A stretch of DNA of 64,000 nucleotides, taken from positions 57,017,546 to 57,081,545 of the forward strand of contig NC_092054.1 in NCBI RefSeq assembly GCF_003086295.3, given 5' to 3'. The notes below the pieces were generated by a model. That model was not told the DNA's origin. It searched no databases and saw only the letters and a list, made by a program, of their open reading frames with translations. The position numbers were made by a program, and so were the translations under genes. The stretch is from Arachis hypogaea (lineage: Eukaryota; Streptophyta; Magnoliopsida; Fabales; Fabaceae). Positions 31,897-42,341 of this stretch are shown one piece after another (the stretch's first letter is position 1; each line of letters starts with the position of its first letter).

Positions 31897-33475
31897 GGTT
31901 GTCACAAGTAACAAACTCCAAATAAGAATTAACCGAAGTATTTAAACTCTGGGTCGTCTCACGAGGATAGCAATTAAGTGGTCAATTATTGACTATGAGA
32001 ATGCAAGGGGGATTTGATTAATAAGAGGGCAAGAAATAAGAGAGCAAGAATTTAAATGACAAAACGTGTAAATCAAGCAAGTAATTAAAGAATGCAAGTA
32101 ATAAAGAGAGACATTCATGGCAAGGGTTGAGAACATAGGCTTTCTATCCTAGTCATGCAATGATCAATTCATCTTATTTAGTCAACTCCAACAAATGGAA
32201 GAAGGTATCATGTTATCTTCACACAGGGAGAATGTCAAACAAGACTAGTTAATCTTGTCACAATAATAAACAAGAATTTATCTCATTACGTCATTCCTGA
32301 AGATGGAAGAAGGTATCATATTATCTTCACACTCGAAAAAAGTCTAACAAGACTAGCTAATCTCAATCCAAAAGTCCTAATCAACTCACTAAGTGAATTA
32401 GCAAGAGATTAGAGTTAATGAAAACAATACTAGCTAACAACTCTAGATCACCAACATGAGTTGGGTTTTCATGACTCAAAATTGCCTAATTACTCTTTCC
32501 AAGCCAAGAATGCTCAAAATCTACTCTAAAGCCCAACCAAGTATTTTGTCAAACACTTGGTGGGTATAAATGAAAAGCATGGTAAATATGCAAGAATTAT
32601 AAATCTACCAAGTACCAATTGCAAGGAAAGTAAGATCACAACTCAAATCAACAATAAAAGAACATCAAACATTAAATTGCATTAAATGTAAATCAAATCC
32701 AACATGAGTTCATCATCACAAAAGAAACATAAAAGAGAAATTAACATGAAAACTAAGAGAATCAAGTAGTAGGAACAAGAAATCATAAAGGAAACAAGAT
32801 GAAAACATGAAGTTGGACCTAGATCTAAGATGGAAATATCCTAAGAACCCTAGTTCTAGAGAGAAGAGGGAGCTTCTCTCTCTAGAAACTAACCTACATG
32901 ATGCTAAGTTACAAAACAATTGCTCCCCCCTTTTTCTTGGACTTCAATTCTGCATGAAATACACTCAGAAACAAGTTGGATTTGGGCATGGGCAGCTCAG
33001 AAATCGCCCCATCGTTTTGCCTTTAAGTGGGTCACGTGCTAGTATCGGCACGTACGTGCCATGTGCGCGTGCGCGTCGATTGGCTGTTTCTTCATCTGCG
33101 CGTACGCAGATTGTACATGTGCGCGTCTCTATAAGAAATCACTTCGGCACGTGCACACTTTGTACGCGTGCGCGCCCATCAATGCATTCCTAATTCTTGT
33201 TTTTTCATGCATTCTCCACTTTGTATGCTTCTCTCCTCATTTCTTCCATCCAATACTTGCCTTATGAACCTGAAATCACTTAACAAATACATCAAGGTAT
33301 CGAATGGAATTAAAGTGAATTAAAATCACCAATTTAAGGGCCTAAAAAGCATGTTTTCATACTTAAGCACAATTCAAGGAAGAATTACAAAAACCATGCT
33401 ATTTCATTGAATAAATGCGGGAAAATGTGATAAAATCCCCTAAAATAAGCACAAGATAAACCATGAAATCGGGGT
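31897..33475 (-). mobile_element. N2 5' LTR (outer part)
   Basis: Near-identical to 3040-4702. Its inner end is missing, since it begins at 'ggttgtcacaag' directly against N3. Its outer end reads cggggttt without the last four bases (atca) present in the 3' LTR. CpG palindromic cluster at 33025-33180, with GGCACGTACGTGCC and CTGCGCGTACGCAG. Confidence 0.8.
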
Positions 33476-33665
33476 TTGTTAGTGTAATTCTCAATTGGAT
33501 GGAGTGTTTGGTTGCTTCAGTGAGAACTCTAGATACTTTTCACCCGAATGGAATCACATGGATCAACAAGAAGATCGGGTGCGAAAAATTTGGGATCCTG
33601 GAGGCAATTCGAGAAACAAACATTGGTGGAGATTCAAGGAAGAATTCAAGCACAAGCCACCATAG
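33476..33665 (+). pseudogene. N1 ORF1, C-terminal fragment
   Basis: The remaining end of N1's ORF1, separated from 2086-3036 by the N2 insertion. It reads NSQLDGVFGCFSENS, PEWNHMDQ, KIWDPG and RFKEEFKHKPP, then TAG at 33663-33665. It matches the ends of N2, N3 and N4 ORF1. Confidence 0.8.
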
Positions 33666-33679
33666 CAAGGGCTCTCCTA

Positions 33680-33732
33680 ATTATCTAACTTAAAGATAAT
33701 GAATGAAAGTGCTAGGTGGGAGACACCCCACC
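33680..33732 (+). ncRNA. Two-hairpin module after N1 ORF1
   Basis: Hairpin 1 is ATTATC-TAACTTAAA-GATAAT (33680-33700), a 6-bp stem of quite different sequence from the GTCC/GGAC stems of N2-N4 but with the same AACTTAA loop. Hairpin 2 is GGTGGG-AGACAC-CCCACC (33715-33732). Both stems are kept although bases differ, which supports selection on structure. Confidence 0.72.
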
Positions 33733-33740
33733 ATGGTAAC

Positions 33741-35281
33741 TGATGAGCGGATATTTTATACGCTTTTTGGGGATAATTTCATATAGTTTAGAGTATGTTT
33801 TAGTTAGTTTTTAGTCTATTCCTAGTAGTTTTTAGGAAAAATTTATATTTCTGGACTTTACTATGAGTTGTGTGTTTTTCTGTAATTTCAGGTATTTTTC
33901 TGGCTGAAATTGAAGGAGCTGAGCAAAATTTTGATTCAGGCTGAAAAAGGACTGCTGATGCTGTTGGATTCTGACCTCCCTGCACCAAAGTGGATTTTCT
34001 GGAGCTACAGAACTCTAAATGGCATGCTTCCAATTGCGTTGGAAAGTAGACATCCAGGGCTTTCCAGCAATATATAATAGTCCATACTTTACACAAGGAT
34101 AGACGACGTAAACTGGCGTTCAACGCCAGTTCTCTGCCCAATTCTGGCGTCCAGCGCCAGAAAAGGATCAAAAACTGGAGTTGAACGCCCAAACTGGCAT
34201 AAAAACTGGCGTTCAACTCCACAAATGGCCTCCGCACGTGAATTGCTTAAAGTCTCAGCCCCAGCACACACCAAGTGGGCCCCAGAAGTGGATCTCTGCA
34301 TCATCCATCATAGTCCACTCACATTTTGTAACCCTAGGCTACTAGTTTAGTATTTAAACAACTTTTAGAGACTTATTTTGTATCTCATGACATTTCAGAT
34401 CTAAACTTTGTATTCTCTGACGGCATGAGTCTCTAAACCCCATTGTTGGGGGTGAGGAGCTCTGCTGTGTCTCGATGAATTAATGCAAGTATTTCTGTTT
34501 TCTATTCAAACACGCTTGTTCCTATCTAAGATGTTCATTCGCGCTTAACTGTGATGAAGGTGATGATCAGTGACATTCATCACCTTCCTCAAACCATGAA
34601 CGTGTGCCTGACAACCACCTCCGTTCTATATCCGATTGAATGAGTATCTCTGAGATCTCTTAATCAGAATCTCCGTGGTATAAGCTAGAACTGATGGCGG
34701 CATTCATGAGAATCCGGAACGTCTAAACCTTGTCTGTGGTATTCCGAGTAGGATTCAAGGATTGAGTGACTGTGACGAGCTTCAAACTCCTGAAGGCTGG
34801 GCGTTAGTGATAGATGCAAAAGGATAGTAAATCCTATTCCAACCGGATCGAGAACCAACCGGTGATTAGCCGTGCTGTGACAGAGCGCATGAGCGTAGTT
34901 TTCACTGGAAGGATGGAAGGTAGCCATTGACAACGGTGATCCACCAACACACAGCTTGCCATAGGAGGACGTGCGTGCGTGAATCAGAAGACAGAGGAAA
35001 GCAGAGATTCAGAAGACAAAGCATCTCCAAAACTCCAACATATTCTCCATTACTGCACAACAAATAACCTTTAATTTATGCTCTCTTGGTTATTCATAAT
35101 TCAACTGATAAACATAATTGACTTCCTGACTAAGATTTACAAGATAACCATAGATTGCTTCAAACCAACAATCTCCGTGGGATTCGACCCTTACTCACGT
35201 AAGGTATTACTTGGACGACCCAGTGCACTTGCTGGTTAGTGGTACGCGTTGTGAAAAGTGTGATTCACAATTCGTGCACCA
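33741..35281 (+). mobile_element. G2 5' LTR
   Basis: 1541 bp, from TGATGAGCGG to TTCGTGCACCA. A GGCGTTGAACGCC-type cluster lies at 34105-34235. A possible TATA box, TATTTAAA, is near 34351. The 'ccattgttgggggtgaggagctctg' block lies in the leader part. Confidence 0.95.
34105..34235. repeat. GGCGTTGAACGCC word cluster, G2 5' LTR
   Basis: Copies of CTGGCGTTCAACGCCAG, CTGGCGTCCAGCGCCAG and GGAGTTGAACGCCC, near-perfect palindromes of 12-17 bp, upstream of the TATA position. The second LTR has the same set at 44905-45020. Confidence 0.85.
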
Positions 35282-35287
35282 AGTTTT

Positions 35288-35305
35288 TGGCGCCGTTGCC
35301 GGGGA
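35288..35305 (+). promoter_or_regulatory. G2 primer-binding site (tRNA-Asp type)
   Basis: TGGCGCCGTTGCCGGGGA, six bases after the LTR end. Confidence 0.92.
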
Positions 35306-36312
35306 TTGTTCGTGTTTGAACAACTGACGGATTATTTGGTTGCTTAGATTAGGAAAAATCTTCCCTTTTTTGGTTTAGAGTCTTTTATTATTTATCCCTT
35401 GTTAAAATACTTTAAACTTATAGCTCAGTTATTTAGAACGTGGTGTTTATGTTCATGATAATTGGCTATCATATTTTTCAAAAAAAAAAAAAAAACCTTT
35501 TTCAAAAAATAATTTTTCTATTAAATCCTGTGCCAAACTTTAAGTTTGGTGTTTTCAAAAATAATCTTTCTTAAAATTTTTGAAGGTCCCATAACTCATT
35601 TGGCTAGAGTGTTAATCTGTGTTCTTGGTAATTGGGTTAGAATCTTTTATACTCTTTTCAAAACCTTCTTTTTCAAAAATATTTTTTTCTATTAAATCTT
35701 GTGCCAAACTTTAAGTTTGGTGTTTTCTTGTTGATTTCCCTTTGATTTTCGAAAATTTTGGTTTGGTTTTCTAAAAATTTTAAGTTTGGTGTTCTTCCTT
35801 CATGTTCTTGTGTTCTTGTGAGTCTTCAAAGTGTTCTTGAGTTTCCTTGTGTCTTGATCTTAAAATTTTTAAGTTTGGTGTTCCTTGGTGTTTTCCCTCC
35901 AAATTTTTCGAAAACAAGGAGCATTAGATCTAAAAATTTTAAATCTTGTAATATCTTATTGTTTTTCTCTCTCCTCACTAAATTCAAAAAAATATCTTTT
36001 CAAAATATCTCTTCTAACTTCCTAACTTCTTATCTTTTCAAAATTTGTTTCAACTAACTTTTTGTTTGTTTCTTAACTTTTTCAAAACTACCTAACTAAC
36101 TCTCCCTCTCTCTAATTTTCGAAAATATCTTCCCTCTTTTTCAAAAATTCCTTTTTTTTATTAACTAATTAATTTTTTTTATAAACGAAAAAAAAAATTA
36201 TTTTCAAAATTCAAATTCTTTTTAGTTATTTTATTTTATTTAAGTGTTTACTTCTTATAAAATAAAATAAATAAAAAGATAAATCAGTCCAAGTTATATC
36301 CATACATCCATC
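35306..36312 (+). promoter_or_regulatory. G2 untranslated leader with repeated word
   Basis: About 1 kb, very AT-rich and non-coding. It contains four copies of TAAGTTTGGTGTT (35541, 35711, 35781, 35870). Two of them extend to the palindrome CCAAACTTTAAGTTTGG (about 35533 and 35705). Later it has poly-T and TTTTCAAAA runs. The open frame at 35758-36057 is composition only. Confidence 0.65.
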
Positions 36313-37620
36313 ATGGACATAAGTGGAAATGAACAGTCCAGGAGGACTCTGGGGTCATATTCTAACCCCTCTACTGCTTCATATGGAAGTAGCATCTGCA
36401 TACCCTCCATTGGAGTCAGTAGCTTTGAGTTGAATCCTCAGCTCATTATCATGGTGCAGCAAAGTTGCCAGTATTCCGGTCTTCCACAGGAAGAACCTAC
36501 AGAGTTTATGGCACAATTTTTACAAATTGCTGACACAGTACATGATAAGGAAATAGATCAGGATGTCTACAGACTATTACTGTTTCCATTTGCTGTAAAA
36601 GATCAAGCCAAGAGGTGGTTAAATAACCAACCTAAGGCCAGCATAAGAACATGGAAACAGCTGACAGAAAAATTCCTGAATCAATATTTCCCTCCAAAAA
36701 GGATGACACAGCTAAGGCTGGACATCCAAGGCTTTAAACAATGAGATAATGAATCTCTTTATGATGCCTGGGAGAGATACAGAGAGATGCTACGAAAATG
36801 CCCCTCTGAAATGTTTTCAGAGTGGGTTCAGTTAGACATCTTCTACTATGGGCTTGCAGAAGGAGCTCAGATGTCTTTAGATTACTCAGCTGGTGGATCT
36901 ATCCATATGAGAAAGACAATTGAAGAAGCTCAAGAGCTCATTGATACAGTTTCCAGGAATCAGCATCTGTATCTAAGCAGCAACCCTTCCATGAATGAAG
37001 AGGTTAAAACAGTAACTGCTGAATTCAGTACTGTAAAACAAGCTGCTGAATTCAATCAGCAATTAGATTTTCTAACAAAACAGCTAGCTGAATTCAAAGA
37101 CAGGTTACAGGAGACAAGGATAGCTAATATACATATGGACGAACAGTTTAAGCAAATAAAGCAGCAGCTATCAAAGCAAATAGCAGAAGAATGCCAAGCA
37201 GTTCAATTAAGAAGTGGAAAAATATTAAATACCCCACCTCAAGGCATCAAAAATTCAAGAAATGAGCGACCCACCAAAGATTCCCCTGAGGACAGTAAGA
37301 GCCCAGGGAAAAATAATTCTGGCACTAAAACGCCAGAAAATGGGTGGAAGGCTGGCGCTGAACGCCCAGACTATGCCCAAAACTGGCGTTCAGCGCCAGA
37401 AACAAGGCAGGATTGGCGTTCAACGCCAGAAATGGGCAAGAATCTGGCGTTGAACGCCCAAATGGGGCAGAATCCATCATTGAACGCCCAAAATGGGCAC
37501 ATTTCTGGCGTTCAGGCGCCAGGAACAGACAGTGAGCTGGCGTCTAACGTCACTCCAGCTTCTGACTCTGGCATTCAATTGCCAGTGAGGGATCAGACAC
37601 ACACAAGTGCTGACAACAAC
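36313..37620 (+). pseudogene. G2 gag with in-frame TGA and inserted word cluster
   Basis: Starts MDISGNEQSRR. The Retrotrans_gag core spans about 36400-36960: SFELNPQLI, YRLLLFPFAVKDQAKRWL, LNQYFPPKRM, and then, after a TGA at 36742-36744, [15 protein letters not shown] in the same frame. The stop falls inside the capsid domain, so it is damage and not a gag-pol recoding site. A helical part follows ([14 protein letters not shown]). Residues encoded by 37335-37555 are GGCGTTGAACGCC words read in frame (NAQ, APE and ERP repeats). No zinc knuckle is visible. Confidence 0.9.
37335..37555. repeat. GGCGTTGAACGCC word cluster inside G2 coding sequence
   Basis: About eight copies in both orientations (for example CTGGCGTTCAGCGCCAG near 37383 and TTGGCGTTCAACGCCAG near 37413), in frame between gag and protease with no stop. 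The same words lie in the LTRs and at 41588-41815. G1 has no such insert at the matching place. Confidence 0.85.
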
Positions 37621-40600
37621 CCCTCTAAAAAGGCTTCTTTAACCACTAAGGTTGAGGAATATAAAGCTAAGATACCTTATCCTCAAAAACTCCGGAAAGA
37701 GGAGCAGGATAAGCAATTTGCTCACTTTGCAGATTATCTAAGGACTCTTGAAATAAAGATTCCATTTGTAGAGGCACTTGAGCAAATACCTTCTTATGCC
37801 AAGTTCATGAAAGAGATCTTGAGTCATAAAAAGGAGTGGAGAGAAACAGAAAGAGTTCTCCTCACTGAAGAATGCAGTGCAGTCATTCTGAAAAGCTTTC
37901 CTGAAAAGCTTAAAGACCCTGGGAGTTTTCTGATACCATGCATATTGGAAGGTGATTGCACCAAGACAGCCTTATGCGATCTTGGGGCAAGCATCAACCT
38001 AATACCTGCATCCACTATCAGGAAGCTTGGCTTAACTGAAGAAGTTAAACCAACCCGGATATGTCTCCAACTTGCTGATGGTTCCACTAAATACCCATCA
38101 GGCGTGATTGAGGACATGATTGTCAGAGTTGGGCCATTCGCCTTTCCCACTGACTTTGTTGTGCTGGAAATGGAGGAGCACAAGAGTGCCACTCTCATTC
38201 TAGGAAGACCCTTCCTAGCAACTGGACGATCCCTCATTGACGTCCAACAGGGGGAAATAACCCTGAGAGTCAACGATGACGAGTTCAAGTTGAACGCTGT
38301 CAAAGCCATGCAGCATCCAGACACATCAACAGACTGCATGAAAGTTGACCTTATTGACTCTTTGGTAGAAGAGATCAACATGGCTGAGAGTCTCGAATCA
38401 GAGTTGGAAGACATCTTTAAAGATGTTCAGCCTGATTTGGAGGATTCAGAGGACATGAAAGAGCCTCTGAACTTTCTTCTAAAAGAGGAAAAACCTCCTA
38501 AACCCGAGCTCAAGCCACTACCACCATCCTTGAAATATGCATTTCTGGGAGAAGGTGACACTTTTCTAGTGATCATAAGCTCTTCTTTAAATTCACAGGA
38601 AGAGGAAGCACTTATTCAAGTGCTAAGGACACACAAGACAGCTCTTGGGTGGTCCATAGGTGACCTTAAGGGCATAAGTCCAGCTAGATGCATGCACAAA
38701 ATCCTATTGGAGGATAATGCCAAACCAGTGGTTCAACCACAGAGGCGGCTAAATCCAGCCATGAAGGAAGTGGTGCAGAAAGAGGTCACCAAATTACTAG
38801 AGGCTGGGATTATTTATCCCATTTCTGATAGCCCCTGGGTGAGCCCTGTTCAAGTCGTCCCAAAAAAGGGAGGCATGACAGTGATTCATAATGAAAAAAA
38901 TGAACTGGTTCCTACAAGAACAGTTACAGGGTGGCGCATGTGTATTGACTACAGAAGGCTCAATACAGCCACCAGAAAGGATCATTTTCCTTTACCATTC
39001 ATAGACCAGATGCTAGAGAGACTAGCAGGTCATGATTATTACTACTTTTTGGATGGCTATTCAGGCTATAACCAGATTGCAGTGGATCCCCAGGATCAAG
39101 AGAAAACAGCATTCACATGTCCATCGGGAGTGTTTGCTTATAGAAGGATGCCATTTGGGCTATGTAATGCGCCTGCAACCTTCCAGAGATGCATGCTCTC
39201 TATTTTCTCTGACATGGTGGAAAAATTTCTGGAAGTCTTCATGGATGACTTCTCAGTATATGGAGACTCATTCAGCTCCTGTCTTGATCACCTGAAACTT
39301 GTTCTGAAAAGATGTCAAGAAACCAACCTAGTTTTAAACTGGAAAAAGTGTCACTTCATGGTGACTGAAGGAATTGTTCTTGGGCATAAAATCTCAAACA
39401 AGGGAATAGAGGTGGATCAAGCAAAAATAGAGGTAATTGAAAAATTACCACCACCTGCCAATGTTAAGGCAATCAGAAGTTTTCTGGGGCATGCAGGATT
39501 CTATAGGAGGTTTATAAAGGATTTTTCAAAAATCGCAAAACCTCTAAGCAATTTGCTAGCTGCTGACACGCCATTTGTGTTTGACACAGCATGCCTGCAG
39601 GCGTTTGAAACGCTGAAAGCTAAGCTGGTCACAGCACCAGTCATTTCTGCACCAGACTGGACATTGCCATTTGAGTTAATGTGTGATGCCAGTGATCATG
39701 CCATTGGTGCAGTATTGGGACAGAGGCATGACAAGCTTCTGCATGTCATTTATTATGCCAGTCGCGTTCTAAATGATGCCCAGAAAAATTACACAACCAC
39801 AGAAAAAGAACTACTTGCAGTGGTTTACGCCATTGACAAGTTCAGATCATACTTAGTAGGATCAAAAGTGATTGTGTATACTGACCATGCTGCTCTTAAA
39901 TATCTACTCACAAAGCAGGATTCAAAACCCAGGCTCATCAGATGGGTATTGCTTCTGCAAGAGTTTGATATAGAAATAAGAGACAGAAAAGGGACAGAGA
40001 ACCAAGTAGCTGATCATCTGTCCCGGATAGAGCCAGTGGAAGGGACGTCCCTCCCCTTCCTTGAGATCTCTGAGACGTTCCCTGATGAGCATCTATTTGC
40101 CATTCAGGAAGCACCATGGTTTGCCGATATTGCAAACTATAAAGCTGCAAGGTTCATACCCAAGGAGTACAATAGAATACAAAAAAAGAAACTAATTACT
40201 GATGCAAAGTACTACTTGTGGGATGAGCCCTATCTCTTTAAGAGATGTGCAGACGGAATTATCCGTAGGTGTGTCCCCAGAGAGGAAGCACAGAGAATCC
40301 TATGGCATTGCCATGGATCTCAATATGGAGGCCATTTCGGAGGTGAGCGAACAGCCACCAAGGTTCTCCAATGTGGCATCTACTGGCCCACACTCTATAA
40401 AGATTCCCGAGAGTTTGTACGTAATTGTGACAGTTGCCAAAGAGCTGGTAATCTGCCTCATGGTTACGCCATGCCTCAACAAGGAATCTTGGAAATAGAG
40501 TTGTTTGATGTATGGGGAATTGACTTCATGGGACCTTTCCCACCATCATACTCAAACACTTATATTCTGGTGGCAGTTGACTATGTATCAAAATGGGTTG

Positions 40601-41394
40601 AGGCTATTGCCACACCCACCAATGATACTAAAACAGTGCTGAAGTTCCTCCAGAAACATATCTTTAGCAGGTTTGGTGTCCCTAGAGTGTTAATCAGTAA
40701 TGGGGGCACTCACTTCTGCAATAAACAGCTTTACTCTGCCATGGTTCGGTATGGAATTCGCCACAAAGTAGCCACTCCATATCATCCACAAACCAACGGG
40801 CAAGCTGAAGTCTCTAACAGAGAATTAAAGAGAATCCTGGAACGGACAGTAAATACCCGTAGAAAGGATTGGGCAAGGAGCTTGGATGATGCTCTGTGGG
40901 CTTACAGAACAGCATTCAAGACCCCTATAGGGACCTCTCCATACCAACTCGTGTATGGTAAGGCATGCCACTTGCCCGTGGAACTGGAACATAAGGCCTA
41001 CTGGGCAACCAGATTCCTAAACTTAGATGCCAAATTAGCAGGAGAAAAACGATTGCTCCAGCTAAATGAGCTAGAGGAATTCAGATTCACAGCTTTCGAA
41101 AATGCCAAGCTTTATAAAGAAAAATCAAAAAAATGGCATGACAGAAAGCTGTCATCTAGAATCTTTGAACCAAGATAGAAGGTCCTGTTGTTTAACTCTA
41201 GACTCAGGCTATTCCCCGGGAAACTGAAATCCCGGTGGAGGGGACCATACGTGATTACAAGTGTGTCACCATATGGTTATGTGAAGCTTCAAGATATTGA
41301 TTCTGATAAGAAGTTCATTGTCAATGGACAGAGAATCAAGCATTATCTTGAAGGCAACACTGAGCAAGAATGCTCAAGGCTGAAGCTAGATTAA
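37621..41394 (+). pseudogene. G2 protease-RT-RNase H-integrase polyprotein (three lesions)
   Basis: Same frame as gag. Protease: [13 protein letters not shown] near 37972 and [16 protein letters not shown] near 38199. [38 protein letters not shown] and active-site FMDD at 39238-39249. RNase [24 protein letters not shown] and [10 protein letters not shown]. Integrase: zinc-binding [13 protein letters not shown] to CDSCQRAGN, then [20 protein letters not shown] and [11 protein letters not shown]. The middle catalytic Asp of the DDE triad is Asn (codon AAT, 40699-40701; G1 has GAT), so this integrase should be inactive. A TAG at 41176-41178 separates the last 72 residues ([10 protein letters not shown] domain). 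Confidence 0.93.
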
Positions 41395-41406
41395 AAGCTC
41401 AGCAAG

Positions 41407-41453
41407 GTCCAGCTAAAGACAATAAAGAAGCGCTTGCTGGGAGGCAACCCAGC
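41407..41453 (+). ncRNA. Two-hairpin module after G2 pol
   Basis: Hairpin 2 is GCTGGG-AGGCAA-CCCAGC (41436-41453), a perfect 6-bp stem. Hairpin 1 is weak here, GTC-CAGCTAAA-GAC (41407-41420). It starts 12 nt after the last stop codon. The surrounding 'caataaagaagcgcttg' matches N3's 'caataaacaaaagtgctag' and G1's 'cactaaaagagtgcttcg'. Confidence 0.68.
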
Positions 41454-41587
41454 CATGGGGCAACAATCCTCTAAGCATTTTGCCCTATTTCTATCTTTAT
41501 TTTTTATAGAGTTCATTGACAACAAGGTAAATAATCATTTACAGAAGACCTCGGCACACAAAACAGAGTAAAAGAGCTCAATGGCAA

Positions 41588-41815
41588 GAAAACGCCAGTA
41601 AAGGGGCATTTTGGGCGTTCAGCGCCCAAAATGGGCATCCACTGGGCGCTGAACGCCAGTAATGGCAGCATTTGGGCGTTCAACGCCAGAAATGGCCACC
41701 CACTGGGCGTTGAACGCCAGGAATGGCAGCAAGTGGGCACTGAACGCCCAGGAGATCAGCATTTGGGCGCTGAACGCCCAAAACAGGCAGTGTTTGGGCG
41801 TTCAAACGCCAGGAG
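41588..41815. repeat. GGCGTTGAACGCC word cluster after G2 pol
   Basis: About ten copies such as TGGGCGTTCAGCGCCCA and TGGGCGTTGAACGCCAG, roughly every 25 bp, with ATGGGCA- and ATGGCAGCA-type fillers. Open frames on both strands here arise from the repeats. Confidence 0.85.
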
Positions 41816-42341
41816 GACAGGGAGGAGCCAAATCCAGCAATCCCACACGTATTTCCATTTTAATTTCAAATTTTATGCTTCAATGTATGATTTTTACATG
41901 AACATATCAAGAACCCTGGTTTCTAAAATCCCTAATTTCTAAAAATCCATCTTTCCAAATTCAATCCAACTCTTTTCAAAATCTTTTCTGAAAACAAATC
42001 TATCTTTTTCACTCAAAAATCTTTTCAACTAATCCATATCTTTTTCAAATATCCATAGTATCTTTTTCAAAATTCAGACTTATCTTTTTCAAAAATCTAT
42101 CATATCTTTTCAAAATTAAACTCTATCTTCTATCTTATCTTTTTCAACTCAATCTTTTTATCTTATCTCTTCCTTTTTTTTTCGAAAAGCCACCCCCCAC
42201 CCCTTTAAAATTGGGTTCGGCCTCCCCCTCCTCCATCAACAAGTGCACCTCGATCTCCTTCTATCCCTCTCCTTTCTTTTCTTTTGCTTGAGGGCAAGCA
42301 AACCTCTAAGTTTGGTGTGTTTTTCCGAGATCACTAAGATC

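Noticed and set aside
36742..36744. TGA as a gag-pol read-through signal in G2
   Set aside because: It interrupts the capsid core itself, well before protease, and G1 reads through the same place with a sense codon.
37824..38414. 196-residue minus-strand frame
   Set aside because: Antisense shadow of G2 protease.
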